DNA of 64,000 nt from Owenia fusiformis (GCA_903813345.2 CAIIXF020000005.1:11287375-11351374); one strand, 5' to 3'; positions 1 through 13,665 are shown, counted from the first letter of the stretch. A program made the numbers and translations. Notes: generated by a model from the sequence alone, not told the origin.

Positions 1-2610
1 GGCTTGGTAACATATTTGCCACTGAAGGCGAAATAGGTCAAATGGCCACGCCCTTTTTTACGCGAATTCTCCCCCCCCCCATTTTTGCATCTCCGGAACC
101 GTTGGACATAGAAGGTTCTGTGACCACTCAAAATGTCCGGAATGGCCACATTATAGGGGGTCAATAATACATTTGTATTTAAAAAAGTCAATGGTTCTCA
201 AGATATTTCCCAAAAACTGATTTTAGAATGAAAACTCCACTATTTTCTCCTTTGATCCTGTCCCTAGCTCCGATTTCGTTACTCGGCTGGGAAAAAAGGT
301 TTGTTGGTATCATTTTATTCCAGACACTCTCTAGAATAAATTCATCTTGGGTGGAATAAAAATGTGTGGTAAACGAATTCGCTATGGGCAGTTAAAGAGG
401 CGCCATCTATTCATTTTCAAACAGGGGGTAGGGGTATAAAATAATTTTTTAACACATTTTAATAGTAAAATGACATTGAAATACTAATAAAATCTTATCA
501 AAAACATTATTTACAATCAGTATGAATTTTCTTGTGTGGATTAGGGTGAAAATAAGGGCATATCTTGAAATTCACTACAGGGGCGCCACCTATTTCTGTA
601 CGTGTAATAACTTATTTTAGATTCGTTAAGGTACGAAATGTACTGAAAAAATTCATTCTGAAGGACCTATACATGTTCATACCACATACTTAAAATTAGA
701 TCAATAGCTTATGTACCAGCGGAGAAAAAATTTATTGAAATTTAAAATTTTGGTATCATGCAGGATAGGGGTGACCATATCTCACATTATTAACTTCCAA
801 AATATGGAGCATATGCATCTCAAATGTGCTCAAAATGGTGTATGTACTCTTGCTTTGTCATAATATTAGTAATAAGAAGTAAGAAAATGATTGTACATTT
901 AAAAAAATATTAATTCTCATTTTGGCTTCTGACGTCCCAGGGGTGACCATATGTCACCTTAATAACTTCCAAAATATGGAGCATATGTATCTCAAATGTG
1001 GTCAAAATGGTGTATGTACTCTTGCTTTGCCATAATATTAGTAATAAGAAGTAAGAAAATGATTGTACATTTAAAAAAATATTAATTCTCATTTTGGCTT
1101 CTGACGTCCCAGGGGTGACCATATGTCACCTTAATAACTTCCAAAATATGGAGCATATGTATCTCAAATGTGGTCAAAATGGTGTATGTACTCTTGCTTT
1201 GTCATAATATTAGTAATAAGAAGTAGAAAAATGATTGTACATTTTAGAAATTATTAATTCTCATTTTGGCTTCTGACGTCCCAGGGGTGACCATATGTCA
1301 CCTTAATAACTTCCAAAATATGGAGCATATGTATCTCAAATAAACTCAAAATGGTGTATGTACTCTTGCTTTGTCATAATATTATACTAATAAGATGTAG
1401 GAATATGATTATACATTTAAAAAATTTTAATTTTCAACTCAACAACCAAAAAAGTTTGTTTCCTTCGCTGATCTGACTAGATAGAGGCTGCGGATTCAGT
1501 CTTAAATGATGCAGGATAGATGAAAACTGTTGTGCGTAACATGTTAAAATCAGTTTTTGGCAAATATCTTGAGAACCATTGACTTTTTTAAATACATATG
1601 TATTATTGACCCCCTATAATGTGGCCATTCCGGACATTTTGGGTGGTCACACAACCTTCTATGTCCAACGGTTCCGGAGATGCAAAAATGGGGGGGGGAG
1701 AATTCGCGTAAAAAAGGGCGTGGCCATTTGACCTATTTCGCCTTCAGTGGCAAATATGTTACCAAGCCAAAATTGATCAATGACCTTCACATAGATGATT
1801 TCTGAAGAGAAAATCTCTGGACTTAAATTTTTTCTCCGCTGGTACATAAGCTATTGATCTAATTTTAAGTATGTGGTATGAACATGTATAGGTCCTTCAG
1901 AATGAATTTTTTCAGTACATTTCGTACCTTAACGAATCTAAAATAAGTTAGTACACGTACAGAAATAGGTGGCGCCCCTGTAGTGAATTTCAAGATATGC
2001 CCTTATTTTCACCCTAATCCACACAAGAAAATTCATACTGATTGTAAATAATGTTTTTGATAAGATTTTATTAGTATTTCAATGTCAATTTACTATTAAA
2101 ATGTGTTAAAAAATTATTTTATACCCCTACCCCCTGTTTGAAAATGAATAGATGGCGCCTCTTTAACTGCCCATAGCGAATTCGTTTACCACACATTTTT
2201 ATTCCACCCAAGATGAATTTATTCTAGAGAGTGTCTGGAACAAAATGATACCAACAAACCTTTTTTCCCAGCCGAGTAACGAAATCGGAGCTAGGGACAG
2301 GATCAAAGGAGAAAATAGTGGAGTTTTCATTCTAAAATCAGTTTTTGGGAAATATCTTGAGAACCATTGACTTTTTTAAATACAAATGTATTATTGACCC
2401 CCTATAATGTGGCCATTCCGGACATTTTGAGTGGTCACACAACCTTCTATGTCCAACGGTTCCGGAGATGCAAAAATGGGGGGGGGAGTATTTGCGTAAA
2501 AAAGGGCGTGGCCATTTGACCTATTTCGCCTTCAGTGGCAAATATGTTACCAAGCCAAAATTGATCAATGACCTTCACATAGATGATTTCTGAAGAGAAA
2601 ATCTCTGGAC
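1..2610. mobile_element. Large inverted-repeat element, left end cut by the window
   Basis: Bases 1-734 are the near-perfect reverse complement of 1824-2556. The right arm continues to about 2610, so the matching left terminus lies off the window. A second, direct copy of the outer right arm occupies 1546-1822 and matches 2335-2610. The middle (735-1435) holds a 172-bp tandem array. Both arms carry a G/C homopolymer run flanked by TCCGGA. No transposase can be read; the short ORFs here are repeat translations. This fits a nonautonomous foldback-type DNA element with an internally duplicated arm. Its superfamily is unknown because neither target-site duplication is visible. Confidence 0.8.
771..1435. 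repeat. 172-bp tandem repeat, about four units
   Basis: The phrase GTGACCATAT begins at 771, 943, 1115 and 1287, an exact spacing of 172 bp. The second and third units are almost identical; the first and last are more diverged. The array lies in the loop between the inverted arms of the surrounding element. The ORF-like stretch on the minus strand at 910-1122 is only a translation of the repeat. Confidence 0.92.
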
Positions 2611-5600
2611 ATAGAAGTGCATACTCAACCAGCATGAGCTACTAGAGTAATTTGTGCTTTACATATTTATTAATACAATACTCCACATGCTCGCCTTTTA
2701 TAAAATACGATAAGATAAAACACAACAACACAATTCAAAATAATATAACTCTTGTAAACAACCATATGAATAGCGAAATATGAAATGATCAAGATGTTAA
2801 CATTTTATTGAGTTAACTATTCCTTTAATGGATATTACCCGTTATATTACCAATATTTGTATTAGGGTTGCCATAGAAACTGAAAAAGAATTTCCTAATT
2901 AACTTAATACTTGAAAAAGTACCAGATAATTAGATGTTGGTTGTCAAAAAACATTCTTGTTGGTGAAATATTATAGCTGCGAAACGTAATCAGATGTTAG
3001 TTTTCAATAATTTCAATGACAAGTTATCTTAAATATCCTTGTTATCATAACCGACCCAGGCGGAATTAAGGAGGCATGTTGTAGCAGAGATTATCGTTCT
3101 AATGATTTATCTTATCAGTACGGACCACCTTTGAAAATAATTGCAGTTGGACTGACTGCATACGAAAATATTCCAGTTCAATATTCCTGGCCACATATGA
3201 TTAATTCTTTTTTTCGATTATTAATTCATTCCACGAGGTCTGGTAAATTTTCTATCCCAATGTGACTAGCTAATTATAACTGGGATGGCTCAAATGGCCA
3301 TATTTTTTTAGGGAAATCTAATTATTAACCTCTATCCGTATTCGTCATTCCAAAAATTGCAAAAAGCAAATGGTAACATAATTACAAATGTGATAATTCG
3401 TCAAGTGATGTGCAAATTGAGAGAAAAGTCAATTAATCAAGTTCTGCTAGAGCCTGTTCTATTCCGAATAAAGTATACCCTGCGTGCAGAGTCTAGTTAA
3501 ACTACAGATGAAGCTCTCTTTTAAGAAGTGAAGTCAAACGAATGCAAAGGGTAAATAAAGTAATGAGTGCTTCTGAGAATGTGTTGTTTTGTCTGCATCT
3601 CACTTTAAATTCGCCCCTTGTTCAAGTATGTGTAGTAGTTAACTCCTGCTAATTCTCTAAGGACATTTCCTTGTATTAAGGAAGTACATTACGTATATAA
3701 ACTTAGTTTATTATTCAAAATGTTAGAACTAAAATAATTACCGGTATCACTGGGGACTCTCTTATAGCCAGTTAAGTATGTTTAAGTGGCAGTAACGTGT
3801 TGAGATCAATATTTTAAAATCCTACCATTGTGTGCCTTTGATTTTTTTTCATTTCCAATTGCACCGTTGTGGGTATTGATATCTTATTTTGACAGAGACA
3901 AATTATAGTTTTCTTGTGACTTTATGTAGCAATTCATGATAGTGATGGTTTGATGAAACGAAATTAAAATTGTAAATAGTATGCATATTTAATGAGTTAA
4001 ATCTTAACGTTAAAGAATGCTGTGGCTATCTAAGAATTTTCTTCAAATCGAATAAAAATTTTCCCTTTCATCATTTCATTCCTGTTGATATATTTGATAA
4101 ATTATCTTTATGAAGTTATTGAAAATATAAGAAATATCCTTTACTTACTTTACTTTACTTTTCTAAAAAAGGGGAGGTCCATGTAAAACGTTACTTAGAC
4201 TATAGTTTTTTCTCATTTAATACCAAAATCTGTTTTTCAGAAATTAAGTTAGTGTTAATGGATTTCATGCATGACTACCTATTTTTAAAGGCCCCATAAA
4301 GTTTAAACCACTTTGGCTTATAGTATTGTCTTACCCCATTTCTTATTTGAAACGTTTATATAAAACTGAAAATTTAATATCAAAAAGTTGATTTTGAAAG
4401 ACTTTTTGTTAAAAAAAATAGTGAATTTATAACAAATAAAATTTTAGTTGTCACACACATACACAAGGCATAACATACATCATTTAACCTATTCTAAGTA
4501 GAATGGTTGGTAAATTAGTTGTTCAGAAAAAAACACATTTTAAAATGGTATTCCTCCTTGAAAAATGATACATAACTACTTAAAACATGATGAAAACTTA
4601 TTTCAAATTAGACAGGGTAACAGTATTTCTTCATTCTGAGAATTCGACATATTTAAAAAATATTTGTACAAGAAAAAACAACAACCGTGTTTACGGTGTA
4701 TTTGATTATCTAAAAAACTAAACTTTTGTTTCTTCTAAAGTGGCGGAAAATTTAAATATTTGAAGATTAAAACTGGAATAAAAATGTTAACATACAAAAC
4801 TCATCTCTCAAGAAAATATTATTGTATTTCTCCCGGTTACTATGTAATGAAATATGTGCATTGGGGTGATACAATTTTCTTGGCATGTTCAGCGTTGATA
4901 CATATATCCGTGAACTTCCCACCTCGTATATAATTTCCACCCCTTTAGGTGATACATAACTATTCGCTCTAAATTCATGTTCGTTTTTCTCACGTATATT
5001 GATTGTTTTTGACACGTCTTTTGTTAAGACAAATTGTTCTGTCAATCTTGCTATGCAACTAAAGGGTAAGACAAGAAATCGCGATGATGAGCTAGGCTGT
5101 ATCGCATGTTAAACAAGATAATCCACTAAGAAATTTGAATTCATAAAAGTATTGTCATGTACAATCTATTCTCATCTACATTCCTCAGGATGCATCTGTA
5201 TTGATATATTGATGAGAGATTGGTCATGTATGGGTAATAATTTCCTTTTATTGCCTGACAAAAAGTAAGTCCAAGACAGACTTAACAAATCGAATAGAAT
5301 CGTTTACTAACTGAGTAAATTACTGTGAAAAGGACCAGTTGATTATATTTAACCTCCACAAAACGTCATACACAGATGCCAAATTAGCATCCTCATTTCA
5401 CAAATTACATTTGCATTTCGAACAGCTTACATTGAGAACCATTGCTAGTGTGAAGTCAATCAATTGAACCCCTGGCTTGGCAATAGGATTAGGAAAATGA
5501 CATTTTCGTCCTGTGATCCGTGTCAGGTTAATTAGGATAGATGTGGCATATAATGTCCCTCGCGTATGTTTGGTATCACCTGATAACACATCTTGTTCAT

Positions 5601-8148
5601 AATTTTGCTGCAATGACTGATTTTAGATCTATTGCAACATCAAATAACATTAGTGTAAGGACATTCCAGTTTGATTATGTATTTGTCACAAATGGACCCA
5701 CGAAATTCACTTCGTTCTACAATTGCGAAGCGAGGTGAATATTGTTTTGGGCTTGATTGGCTTGGTTGATTTGGTGAACGCTATGGTCGTATTGTCACGC
5801 CATGCCATGCCACATTGAATAATTAGGCCATCAATACTATTATGTCCCATTGTCTCCAAAAAGGGAAGCATTAAGATACTTATCAGGATACAGGAGATTA
5901 AACTAATATCATGATTAGGTATGAAGAGTAGAAAGAGTTATCTAAAGGATGAATTTAGCTTGTATTTGTGAATGCAACTAACGGCTAGCGGCTACCGGAT
6001 TATCTTACTATTTTATGGAATAATGGCAGGTAGTATTCATATTCAATGAGTTGCCCATAAAACAAGCGTTAGTTGCTGTTCCTTTTTGTACTACTTTTCA
6101 AATCTCTCATCATTTTGTTCTGCTATATATACACAACTCTCAACATTACCCCTTTTGGGATGATTTATAAATTCAAAGATTATGAGTAATAATCTAAAGT
6201 GTAGCTGTCTCGGTCTTTAATCGCAGTTTTAGTGGCAAATAATTGTTATAGGCTACCTATAGGTTGAAAGTGTAGTTTCTAGATTTTCTGCCAACTTAAT
6301 ATTTGTATAGATAATTGGAAAAATATTTGTCTCTAAGAGTAGATGAATAATTATTGTAGCGATGCGTATGATCTGGTTTTGATTTTGATTTTATCGTTCA
6401 GTGTAATGATTCTTGTAGATTGTCGTGTGTTATTGGAATGTTACATATTGTGCTTTCTAGCAATAATTGAGGTTTCACTTTGAATCATGTTACGCGTCAA
6501 AATTTCAAATTGACGTCACATTAATGACATATCAAGCATGATAACTTAGAGTAAACTTATGATTACCATAAGCCAATTTGACAATATGATCCTCATTCAT
6601 TACGCTATGTACATTCCAGTCAGCTAAGCGTGAAAAATCTTAATGTATTTTTCAGAAACGATAAAATCAGGTATCTATTAATATCGTTCCTATACAGTAA
6701 TTATTATCTCATGATAAATGTCGTTATCTTCTATGATTACTTTCATTAGTGGATACGCACGTATTGTCACGAATTCACTTGTATACTTCGTATTTTATTC
6801 CTCAGAACAAGATTATATTCTACTTTGTAATAGGTGCATCAGGTAATTTAGTATATATATTCTCGTAATTAAAGACGTATGAATTTGTCATTAGATTTTA
6901 GATTTATGAAATAAGCACGATATCATGGATGTTTTATTTAGTGAAGTCACGAAGACATGTTTTAGGAAAGGTAGACGTAAGGCTATACTGTTCCATTCGA
7001 TATTTCTTGAAATCTGAAAATAATTTGCTACAAAATCAACAACTGTGAAACGAAAACAAATTCACCTCATCAAGTTTGCATTTTGTCTCTCTTGATTGTT
7101 TTGACATCTGCGGGTTTTAGGTAGTTCCAGCTTGAGGATTTTTTATATAAACATATTTCAGTCGTAATGAGAATTCGTTGAGGATTAATGACCAGACGTT
7201 GCAATAGAAATGATCCCTGTTTTTGGTATGCAACACTATTTGAAAAACATAACAAAACATACCTCCTATAAATCATACAAACCATTAAAGCTGGTATAAC
7301 TCTCAGACAGTTTTTAAATAGCAATTTAGCCAGATGGGCTAGTTTACCTTGTTTTGAGTAAAAGTGAAACTTACAAATGGCGCTTAAACCTCGTAAAACT
7401 GCGAGTTGGCCCATATAAATCAATAAACTGACAACAACTTCTGTAACTTTTGGCATGAGCCAGGAAACAGTTCTACAACTTTTAGTCAGAGTTTCGACTT
7501 TTATTACACAACTAGAGTATTCGAAATATACATTCTAAGACTATTTTGAAAGGAAATCACTGCAACATTCAAATGCCAACAGAATCTAACCGAAAGATTG
7601 ATGTGGGAATAATAGTTTGTTTGACCCTACGGTTTCAACTGATTGTAATGAACAGGCGTGTATTTTTTTTATTTTTTTTTTTTTTTTATTTTTTTATTAT
7701 TATTTTCAAAATCAAAACATATTTACATATACATTTAATCAAGAATACAAAAGTAAGGTGTGATAATATAAAATATAAGGCTACAGTAAGTACATAAACC
7801 TGCAGTAATCTCAGGCGTGTATGATGGAATGTATTTGATTTGACAAATTGCATTCGAACCTTGTAGATTTTGTATCATAAAGTTCAAGGACGTTTGATTT
7901 TACTCTAAAACTTAGGTCATGGTATGTTCGATGTGCTTTTTAATTCATTTAAGAATATTTAAGCAAAAAAACGATACCCATGAATCGGTCTAAAGCCCAA
8001 CGAACATCAATGGACCATGGTGGAATCTACAGACCGATTTCATGGGGTCATGTGGACTCGACGTGGTGTGTGCCAGTGGGGCGGGACCTTACCCCATTGT
8101 CGGTGGTATAGGGTGACCTTGAAACGTTTCCATTTCTTATAATTTCAG
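2611..8148. other. No recognised gene; upstream region of cysteine-rich gene
   Basis: AT-rich sequence with no ORF I can tie to a family. It probably contains the undetected first exon(s) of the gene whose exons begin at 8149. A short dispersed repeat lies at about 3470-3545 (ACCCTGCG... and AAACGAATGCAAAGGGT); related sequence occurs near 45110-45180 and 59335-59410. A poly-T tract occurs at about 7660-7700. The 128-residue minus-strand ORF at 7070-7456 has no recognisable domain. Confidence 0.5.
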
Positions 8149-10416
8149 ATGGTGTGCTATCCTCGGCGTGCAATGAACGCAATGCACTCACAGGTATTCA
8201 AGGCTGCCTTACATTTATCAAGGACAGTGACTTAGAATTGGTGGATCTTGGGGGTCTAACTTCTCAACAATGGGATGAACAATGCAAGTAAGGAAAATCA
8301 TTTATTAGTAAATACTAGATCTCATTGGGCAAGATAAGAGAGGTGAAGAAAACTCACAAAAAAGTTTGATAACTACAGATTCACTTAATTTGGAAAACAC
8401 AAAATTACCTTGAAGTCAATTTTTTTAAAAAGGAGATCGTTTTAGAGTTACTTGTAGACATAAGGTGATTGAATAAAGTGCACAAATATATTTTATCTTT
8501 TCTATCAGACGAATTATTTTTTCATAATTACGACAGAGTGGATCCTGTTCTCTTTTGATTCCGTGCGCATTTTTATTATTACTTTAGAGAGAATTTCTAG
8601 TTGAACGGGACTGTATTTCTTTATTGAATTCTGATACTATTTACCCGATTTATATGTGAAAGGATCTCGCCTCTTATACTCTCTAGAGTACTGGTAAAAA
8701 TCTGAAGTAGATCTACTCTTTCGTAAGACAACTCATCATCGTGTTATCTTGATTGTCAAAACAAATGATAAAAAAACACATTTAACCATAACATTTTCAG
8801 CTAGAATTTCAACTTTTTTTTACCGGAGGTTGCCATCTATTTTGAGTTCCTAGTCAAAATCGAAGCAGTTGTTCTATTAACTTCTGTTGGGCTCGTTTTC
8901 TATGTTTACTAAAGTTATAAAGAGCAATATGACTGTGATAGAATCTAATAAATTTTAATAAGATTTAGTAAGCATTAAAGGAACAATGAAAATGTGACTT
9001 GGACGATTACGTCATCGCATGATTGTATTTGCGGATTATCCACACTTGTTCATGTATACAACATTGAAATCATGAAAATTAAAAACCTCAATTAAATAAC
9101 TTTTTCGTAACCTTAACCAGCGTCGGGCCATCTTAATTGCCGTTTTCAAGTTCACATTTATTTTACCCATTTACATCAAAAACACTTCCCGTGAAAAATG
9201 ACACAACCATCTTAGCCTCGCGCATTAATTTTAAAAAATACATAATAACCTCTAAAAATAAACATAACATATAATACAGTATTATTTAAATCTTATTTGA
9301 AACCTCTAAAATTATTTATATTTTTCTTAATTCCAGTGATTATAAGGCAACAGTACAATGCATCAAAAGAACAGTAGAAGGGTGCTCGCCGGAAATTAGC
9401 AAGACTCCTTTACGAGCCATTAGTGATTTAAAGCGAACAATCGGCAGAATCTGTGATGATGAAGGGTTTCAAGCTCGTAAGTCAGAATTTCTATTAATTT
9501 TCCATTTTCAATTGAACCATTGTGAATCAACCGAGATAGTCTTTTTCAGTTGGATTGTTGTTTTTAATTAGCTTTACTCTTGTTGGGCAATTTAATAAAG
9601 ACGCATTATCCATAAAATGAGTTCTTAGGGTAGCCTACAAAATCCGTTGACCAATTTAATGTCAAGATTGACAAGCATGATATACACATTCTACTTTATT
9701 CAATTATACATATATATATTTCAACAGAATATAGAAGGCACTCATCCTGCTACAATACACATGGAGAAGAAATGGGCAATTGTCTGCATACGTTTCAAAC
9801 AGAGATGAAGGAGTTTGTCGATCGAGCGACATACGGCAACACATCACTAAAAGCGATGTGTCAGTAAGTATTCAAGTATTAATACACCCTGGGAAAATTA
9901 CCTCTTTTGCATTAAAAAAATTGGATAAAAATTTCATACACTGCACTGGGAACCGTTTCTGGACTACTCTGTATGTAAATTGTTTATGGACAGTCATTAA
10001 TGAAATGGTTAAGAAACTGTCTTCTGGAACATCATCAAGATCATCAGGCCCATTCACAAAAAGCCATCTCAGGAATATATAAATTATGACTTGTTCGTTA
10101 GTCTTTGCAATTATGATTAAACTTATCATTAAAACTGTATTCAAATGTAATATTTAAAACATTCATTTTCAGATCGTATGACAAGGCGTTACTTTGTGTT
10201 ACCCTGAAGATCTACGATTGTGGGACAGATGCCACTAATACGTTTACAGAAATGACTAAGATACTGTTACCCGAACCAATATCACAAGGTTGTAAGACCC
10301 GTGATTATTCTGCCAGCGCAGTAGAGTACCGAGTGTACAGCAGTGGCCGTCATATCTTAGCCGACAGTTTTGTGATATTGTTCGTTCTTTCTCTAAGGAC
10401 GCTTTTACATCTGTAA
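8149..10416 (+). CDS. Cysteine-rich, probably GPI-anchored secreted protein (3' four exons)
   Basis: Four exons join in frame through consensus GT-AG sites: 8149-8287, 9337-9476, 9728-9863 and 10173-10416 (TAA stop). They encode about 218 residues. Each exon contributes exactly three cysteines (12 in all), a pattern expected of a disulphide-bonded extracellular domain. The C-terminus is a hydrophobic stretch (FVILFVLSL) ending close to the stop, after a small-residue region. This resembles a GPI-attachment signal, although a membrane tail is also possible. The coding phase at 8149 is open, so at least one upstream exon with start codon and signal peptide is missing from this model. I do not recognise the family; general appearance recalls small nematode or invertebrate Cys-rich domains such as DUF19, but this is a weak resemblance. 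Function unknown. Confidence 0.72.
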
Positions 10417-11655
10417 ATAGCCAGCTTCTATTTTTAACTGACATAGATTTAAATCAATTTGCGATCTGCTGAATAGTGAGAGTGAAACATGTAAAGGAAT
10501 GCACAGCGCCCCTGTTAAACTGGTAGCCGCTAGATGGCTCTTAACTAATTCAAATGCGCTCTCATGTCAAGCGCCTTATCACAAGGCGCTTTAAACTATT
10601 GGTTTAGAAGGGCCGAACTGTTCTGGAAGTGAACGAAATGGCCACTAAATGTTGAATATAAACAATTAAACAATAGTGTCAAGGATTTGAATAAATATAA
10701 AGTATGCGTGTGATTTGAATGTATAAATTGAGTAAAGTGATGATGGTCGATAATAGAATAAAAGACTAAGAGAATCGTGTGATCTGAGTGGATGCACTGT
10801 GTGACTTGGATGAACGAATGTGACTTGAGTGACTGGATAATAAGAAATGAGGAAACAAAGTAGCTTGAGTGTGTTAATGTGTCGAGTGAGTGAACTAAAC
10901 GCGTGAGTCCCTCCAATACAGATCTCGAAAATATTACAAAAATGTTTATTTTCTAAATTAAGAATTACATCTGCAAAAGCAGAATCAGAACCTATTAAAA
11001 TGCAGAAAATCAATTAACCGTTTAAAACTTACTAACGATACCGATGACAAAAAAACAAAAAAGATATTTATCGTGAGTCTTGTATATTTTATGTTTGCAT
11101 CAACTCTAGAATCTGTATATTTTAAGAACGCTGGGTGTTCGTAATCAGTAGATGTATGCCACAATGTGTCAATAATATACGCTGTCAATATTTGCGTAAT
11201 CTGTAAAGTATAGGGTCAATATCTGCTTATGTCTTTCTCTTGTCTTGATTTTAGTAAAGACGCTTATATCTTTATCTCTACAAATTAACTTTTCAAAATT
11301 GAAATGAAACATTCGTATAGGTTGTACCTAACATTTTCAAAATTGCATTTTTACCTTGAAGTTATGCTTGCCTATGTATGAAATACATCAATAATTGTAA
11401 ATATTAACTTATAAATATTATTGTGTATTGAATGTAAATATTGTATATGTGCCCAATTGTATGTATCTACGTACACTAAATTAACAGATTTAAGAATGTT
11501 TTGCAGCAAGTTATGTATATAGAAATAAAATTTTATATGAAAAGAAAATATCCTATTTCTTTTTTCTTGAATTCTTGATATTTGCCCGAGGAGAAGAAGC
11601 AAAGTCAAGCAGAAAGCAGAGTTGAATTGCAGTTCACTAGTGCAGAAGATGGTGT
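10417..11655. other. 3' flank of cysteine-rich gene, no gene seen
   Basis: This holds the likely 3'UTR and AT-rich intergenic DNA. ORFs on the minus strand at 10596-11608 are low-complexity (Ser/His/Phe/Tyr-rich) and show no domain. I see nothing else. Confidence 0.5.
10569..10591 (+). other. Short hairpin in the presumed 3'UTR of the cysteine-rich gene
   Basis: AAGCGCCTT and AAGGCGCTT flank a five-base loop and form a perfect 9-bp stem about 150 bp after the stop codon. It could be a structured 3'UTR element or chance. A candidate poly(A) signal AATAAA follows at 10690-10695. Confidence 0.4.
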
Positions 11656-11663
11656 AGTGTTAA

Positions 11664-11995
11664 TCCGGTGTGAAAGAAATTATGGTCCCCCAGGGATTAT
11701 GGTCCAACTTTTTAAAGGCCCTTATTGGCCCTGATTGTGTATAAGATGATAAGAGAAAGAGGTCACCATATAAATCAAATGACAGTAGGACCATAAATTA
11801 ATAGGACCTCCTACCCTCTTACACCGGTGTAAAAGGGTAGGTCCTATCAAATTATGGTCCTACTCTCCATTGCTTTATATGGTGACCTAATTACAATTAT
11901 TTTCCTTATTATTTATACACAGTCAGGGCCAGTAAGGGCCGTAAGGAAAGGGGACCATAATCCCCAGGGGACCATTTCATTTCTTTTACACCGGG
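11664..11995. mobile_element. Palindromic hAT-like MITE with 8-bp TSD
   Basis: The 332-bp element is almost wholly palindromic about a centre near 11820 (TACACCGGTGTA). Its ends are TCCGGTGTGAAAGAAAT and, in reverse complement, CCCGGTGTAAAAGAAAT. It is bracketed by the direct repeat AGTGTTAA at 11656-11663 and 11996-12003. An 8-bp duplication is typical of hAT-superfamily elements. No coding capacity; the two arms have diverged slightly. Confidence 0.85.
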
Positions 11996-12003
11996 AGTGT
12001 TAA

Positions 12004-13520
12004 CCTTTTCTTCTTATCCCACTGACCAACTTTTTCGTAGTTGGTGCTTTGACCTAAAACATTCAGGCTTTTATAAAAATTGAATAAGACATACATTAGC
12101 GAAAAAATGTGACTCTAACGCCTTAGGAAGGAAATTTAAAGCTGGTTAAGTTACAGATATGCCCAAATTGTCAGGGTTTACGAAAAGACTGACCCACCGA
12201 CCGGTCGGTGTTTTCCACGGGTATAGTAGCCTCAAAACAGGAGTTGAGGAAAATGTGTAAATACCGACAATATATAAAACACCGACTATATATTATCATA
12301 TTTGTAGGCTTAAATTATCCGTTTTGAATACAAAGTCATGAAATTCAACGTAGGCCTATATTTAATGAAAATTACGTATTTCTAAAAAATGATTTGTTGT
12401 CATGAACAAAATGTAATATTACGTGCGTTCTCTTGTTAGGATCAAATTTTATGTTAGTCTCAGAAGTGGCTAACCATTAAAAGCACACAATTAGAAAGCT
12501 ATTTTTGTCTTTCTAAATGTACATATAGTTCTTACCAGATTGACGTTTAACAACTGAGAAATCAAACAGTATGTATCAATCTTTAAAAAGATGGCGAGAT
12601 TTTCTTATGTTACACATGGTTCGTCTATATGATTCTAGTAAAGAACGAGACAGACTGACATTGACTAAATCAGGAGGGCTTCTAATATTGCATTATCACA
12701 CACATGTGAACAGAGGGTGGCGAGAAGGTGCCATTATTATTGCCTCAGATGCCACTGTATTCCATCGAACAGCTTACCTCCAGGAGGTGGAAACTGAAGA
12801 CTCATCCGTCCCATTTTGTTTATGGAAAAAATGTCAAAGTAAATAGGGTGTATCTCACAAAGTGGGAGGCATGCAATCATTTTTCTAAACAATGGTTGTG
12901 ACTCAGGAAACAGATCTCGAGATGAACGTCTGTATGACAGTACCATATCATGCTTCAAGAATGCAGACTGACATTCACGTTTCAAGATCAGAATACAGAC
13001 TGGCAATCTTAACATATGTTGAGACTGCAGATGGACTCCCACTGGGAAATAGTAAAAATAGTATTTTAAAGGTGACGGTGAGGTTCTTTTTGTTTAAAAT
13101 GATAACAGAATAAATATTTTCTGATCAAATATTTTGGTAATTGAAGAATTTGAGAATAAATATTCTAAAATACAATTTCCCAAACTGAACATACATATGG
13201 CATCTGCATCATCAGAATCATTCCCAAATAATGTTAATCCGAGCATTTTTATGAAGTTAGTCAGAACAATTGGACTTGAGTGAGAACTATGTATGTCAAG
13301 GAAAACTTTGATATGAATGTACAGACACCAATCACACAAAAAAGAAGGCTTCAACATGTCAGCACTTCTTCCGGGATGTGATTACCCACAGTGAGAACCA
13401 TTAGAACAAGGTCCTGTATACACTATTGCAAATCTCATAATTTCATAACATTGTTAAAAATGTGTGTGACTTGATCTGTCAAAAGGATAAAATATTGATT
13501 TCAGACAAATCAGGTAAAAC
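12004..13520. other. No recognised gene between MITE and RPL13
   Basis: Overlapping ORFs on both strands at 12571-13113 and 12737-13357 lack recognisable domains, conserved start context or splice-consistent extension. The stretch may contain old repeats. Nothing firm can be called. Confidence 0.4.
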
Positions 13521-13665
13521 TTGATACAAGGCATTAACATGCAAAATGTCACCACAACCTGCCATTTGTTACAGACACCAAGTGCCAAACACCAACCACT
13601 GAACTGTCCAGAAAAAAAGTTGGAGACAATAGCATATGTCATCGCCTCTGGTGGTGACATAAAAA
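13521..13665. repeat. GTCACCACC-family dispersed repeat, copy 1
   Basis: The copy begins with ATGTCACCAC and ends with GGTGGTGACAT, so its ends are inverted. It contains CAGACACCAAGTGCCAAACACCAA. Related copies lie near 22754-22862, 33008-33128 and 47496-47622. Size and inverted ends suggest a small MITE. It lies in the 3' flank of RPL13 (minus strand). Confidence 0.65.

Noticed and set aside
7070-7456. 128-residue minus-strand ORF
   Set aside because: No domain, no splice-compatible neighbours, and biased composition typical of AT-rich noncoding DNA.
12571-13113. Two consecutive plus-strand ORFs upstream of RPL13's 3' end
   Set aside because: No recognisable motif, ORFs on the opposite strand are equally long, and there is no splice support.
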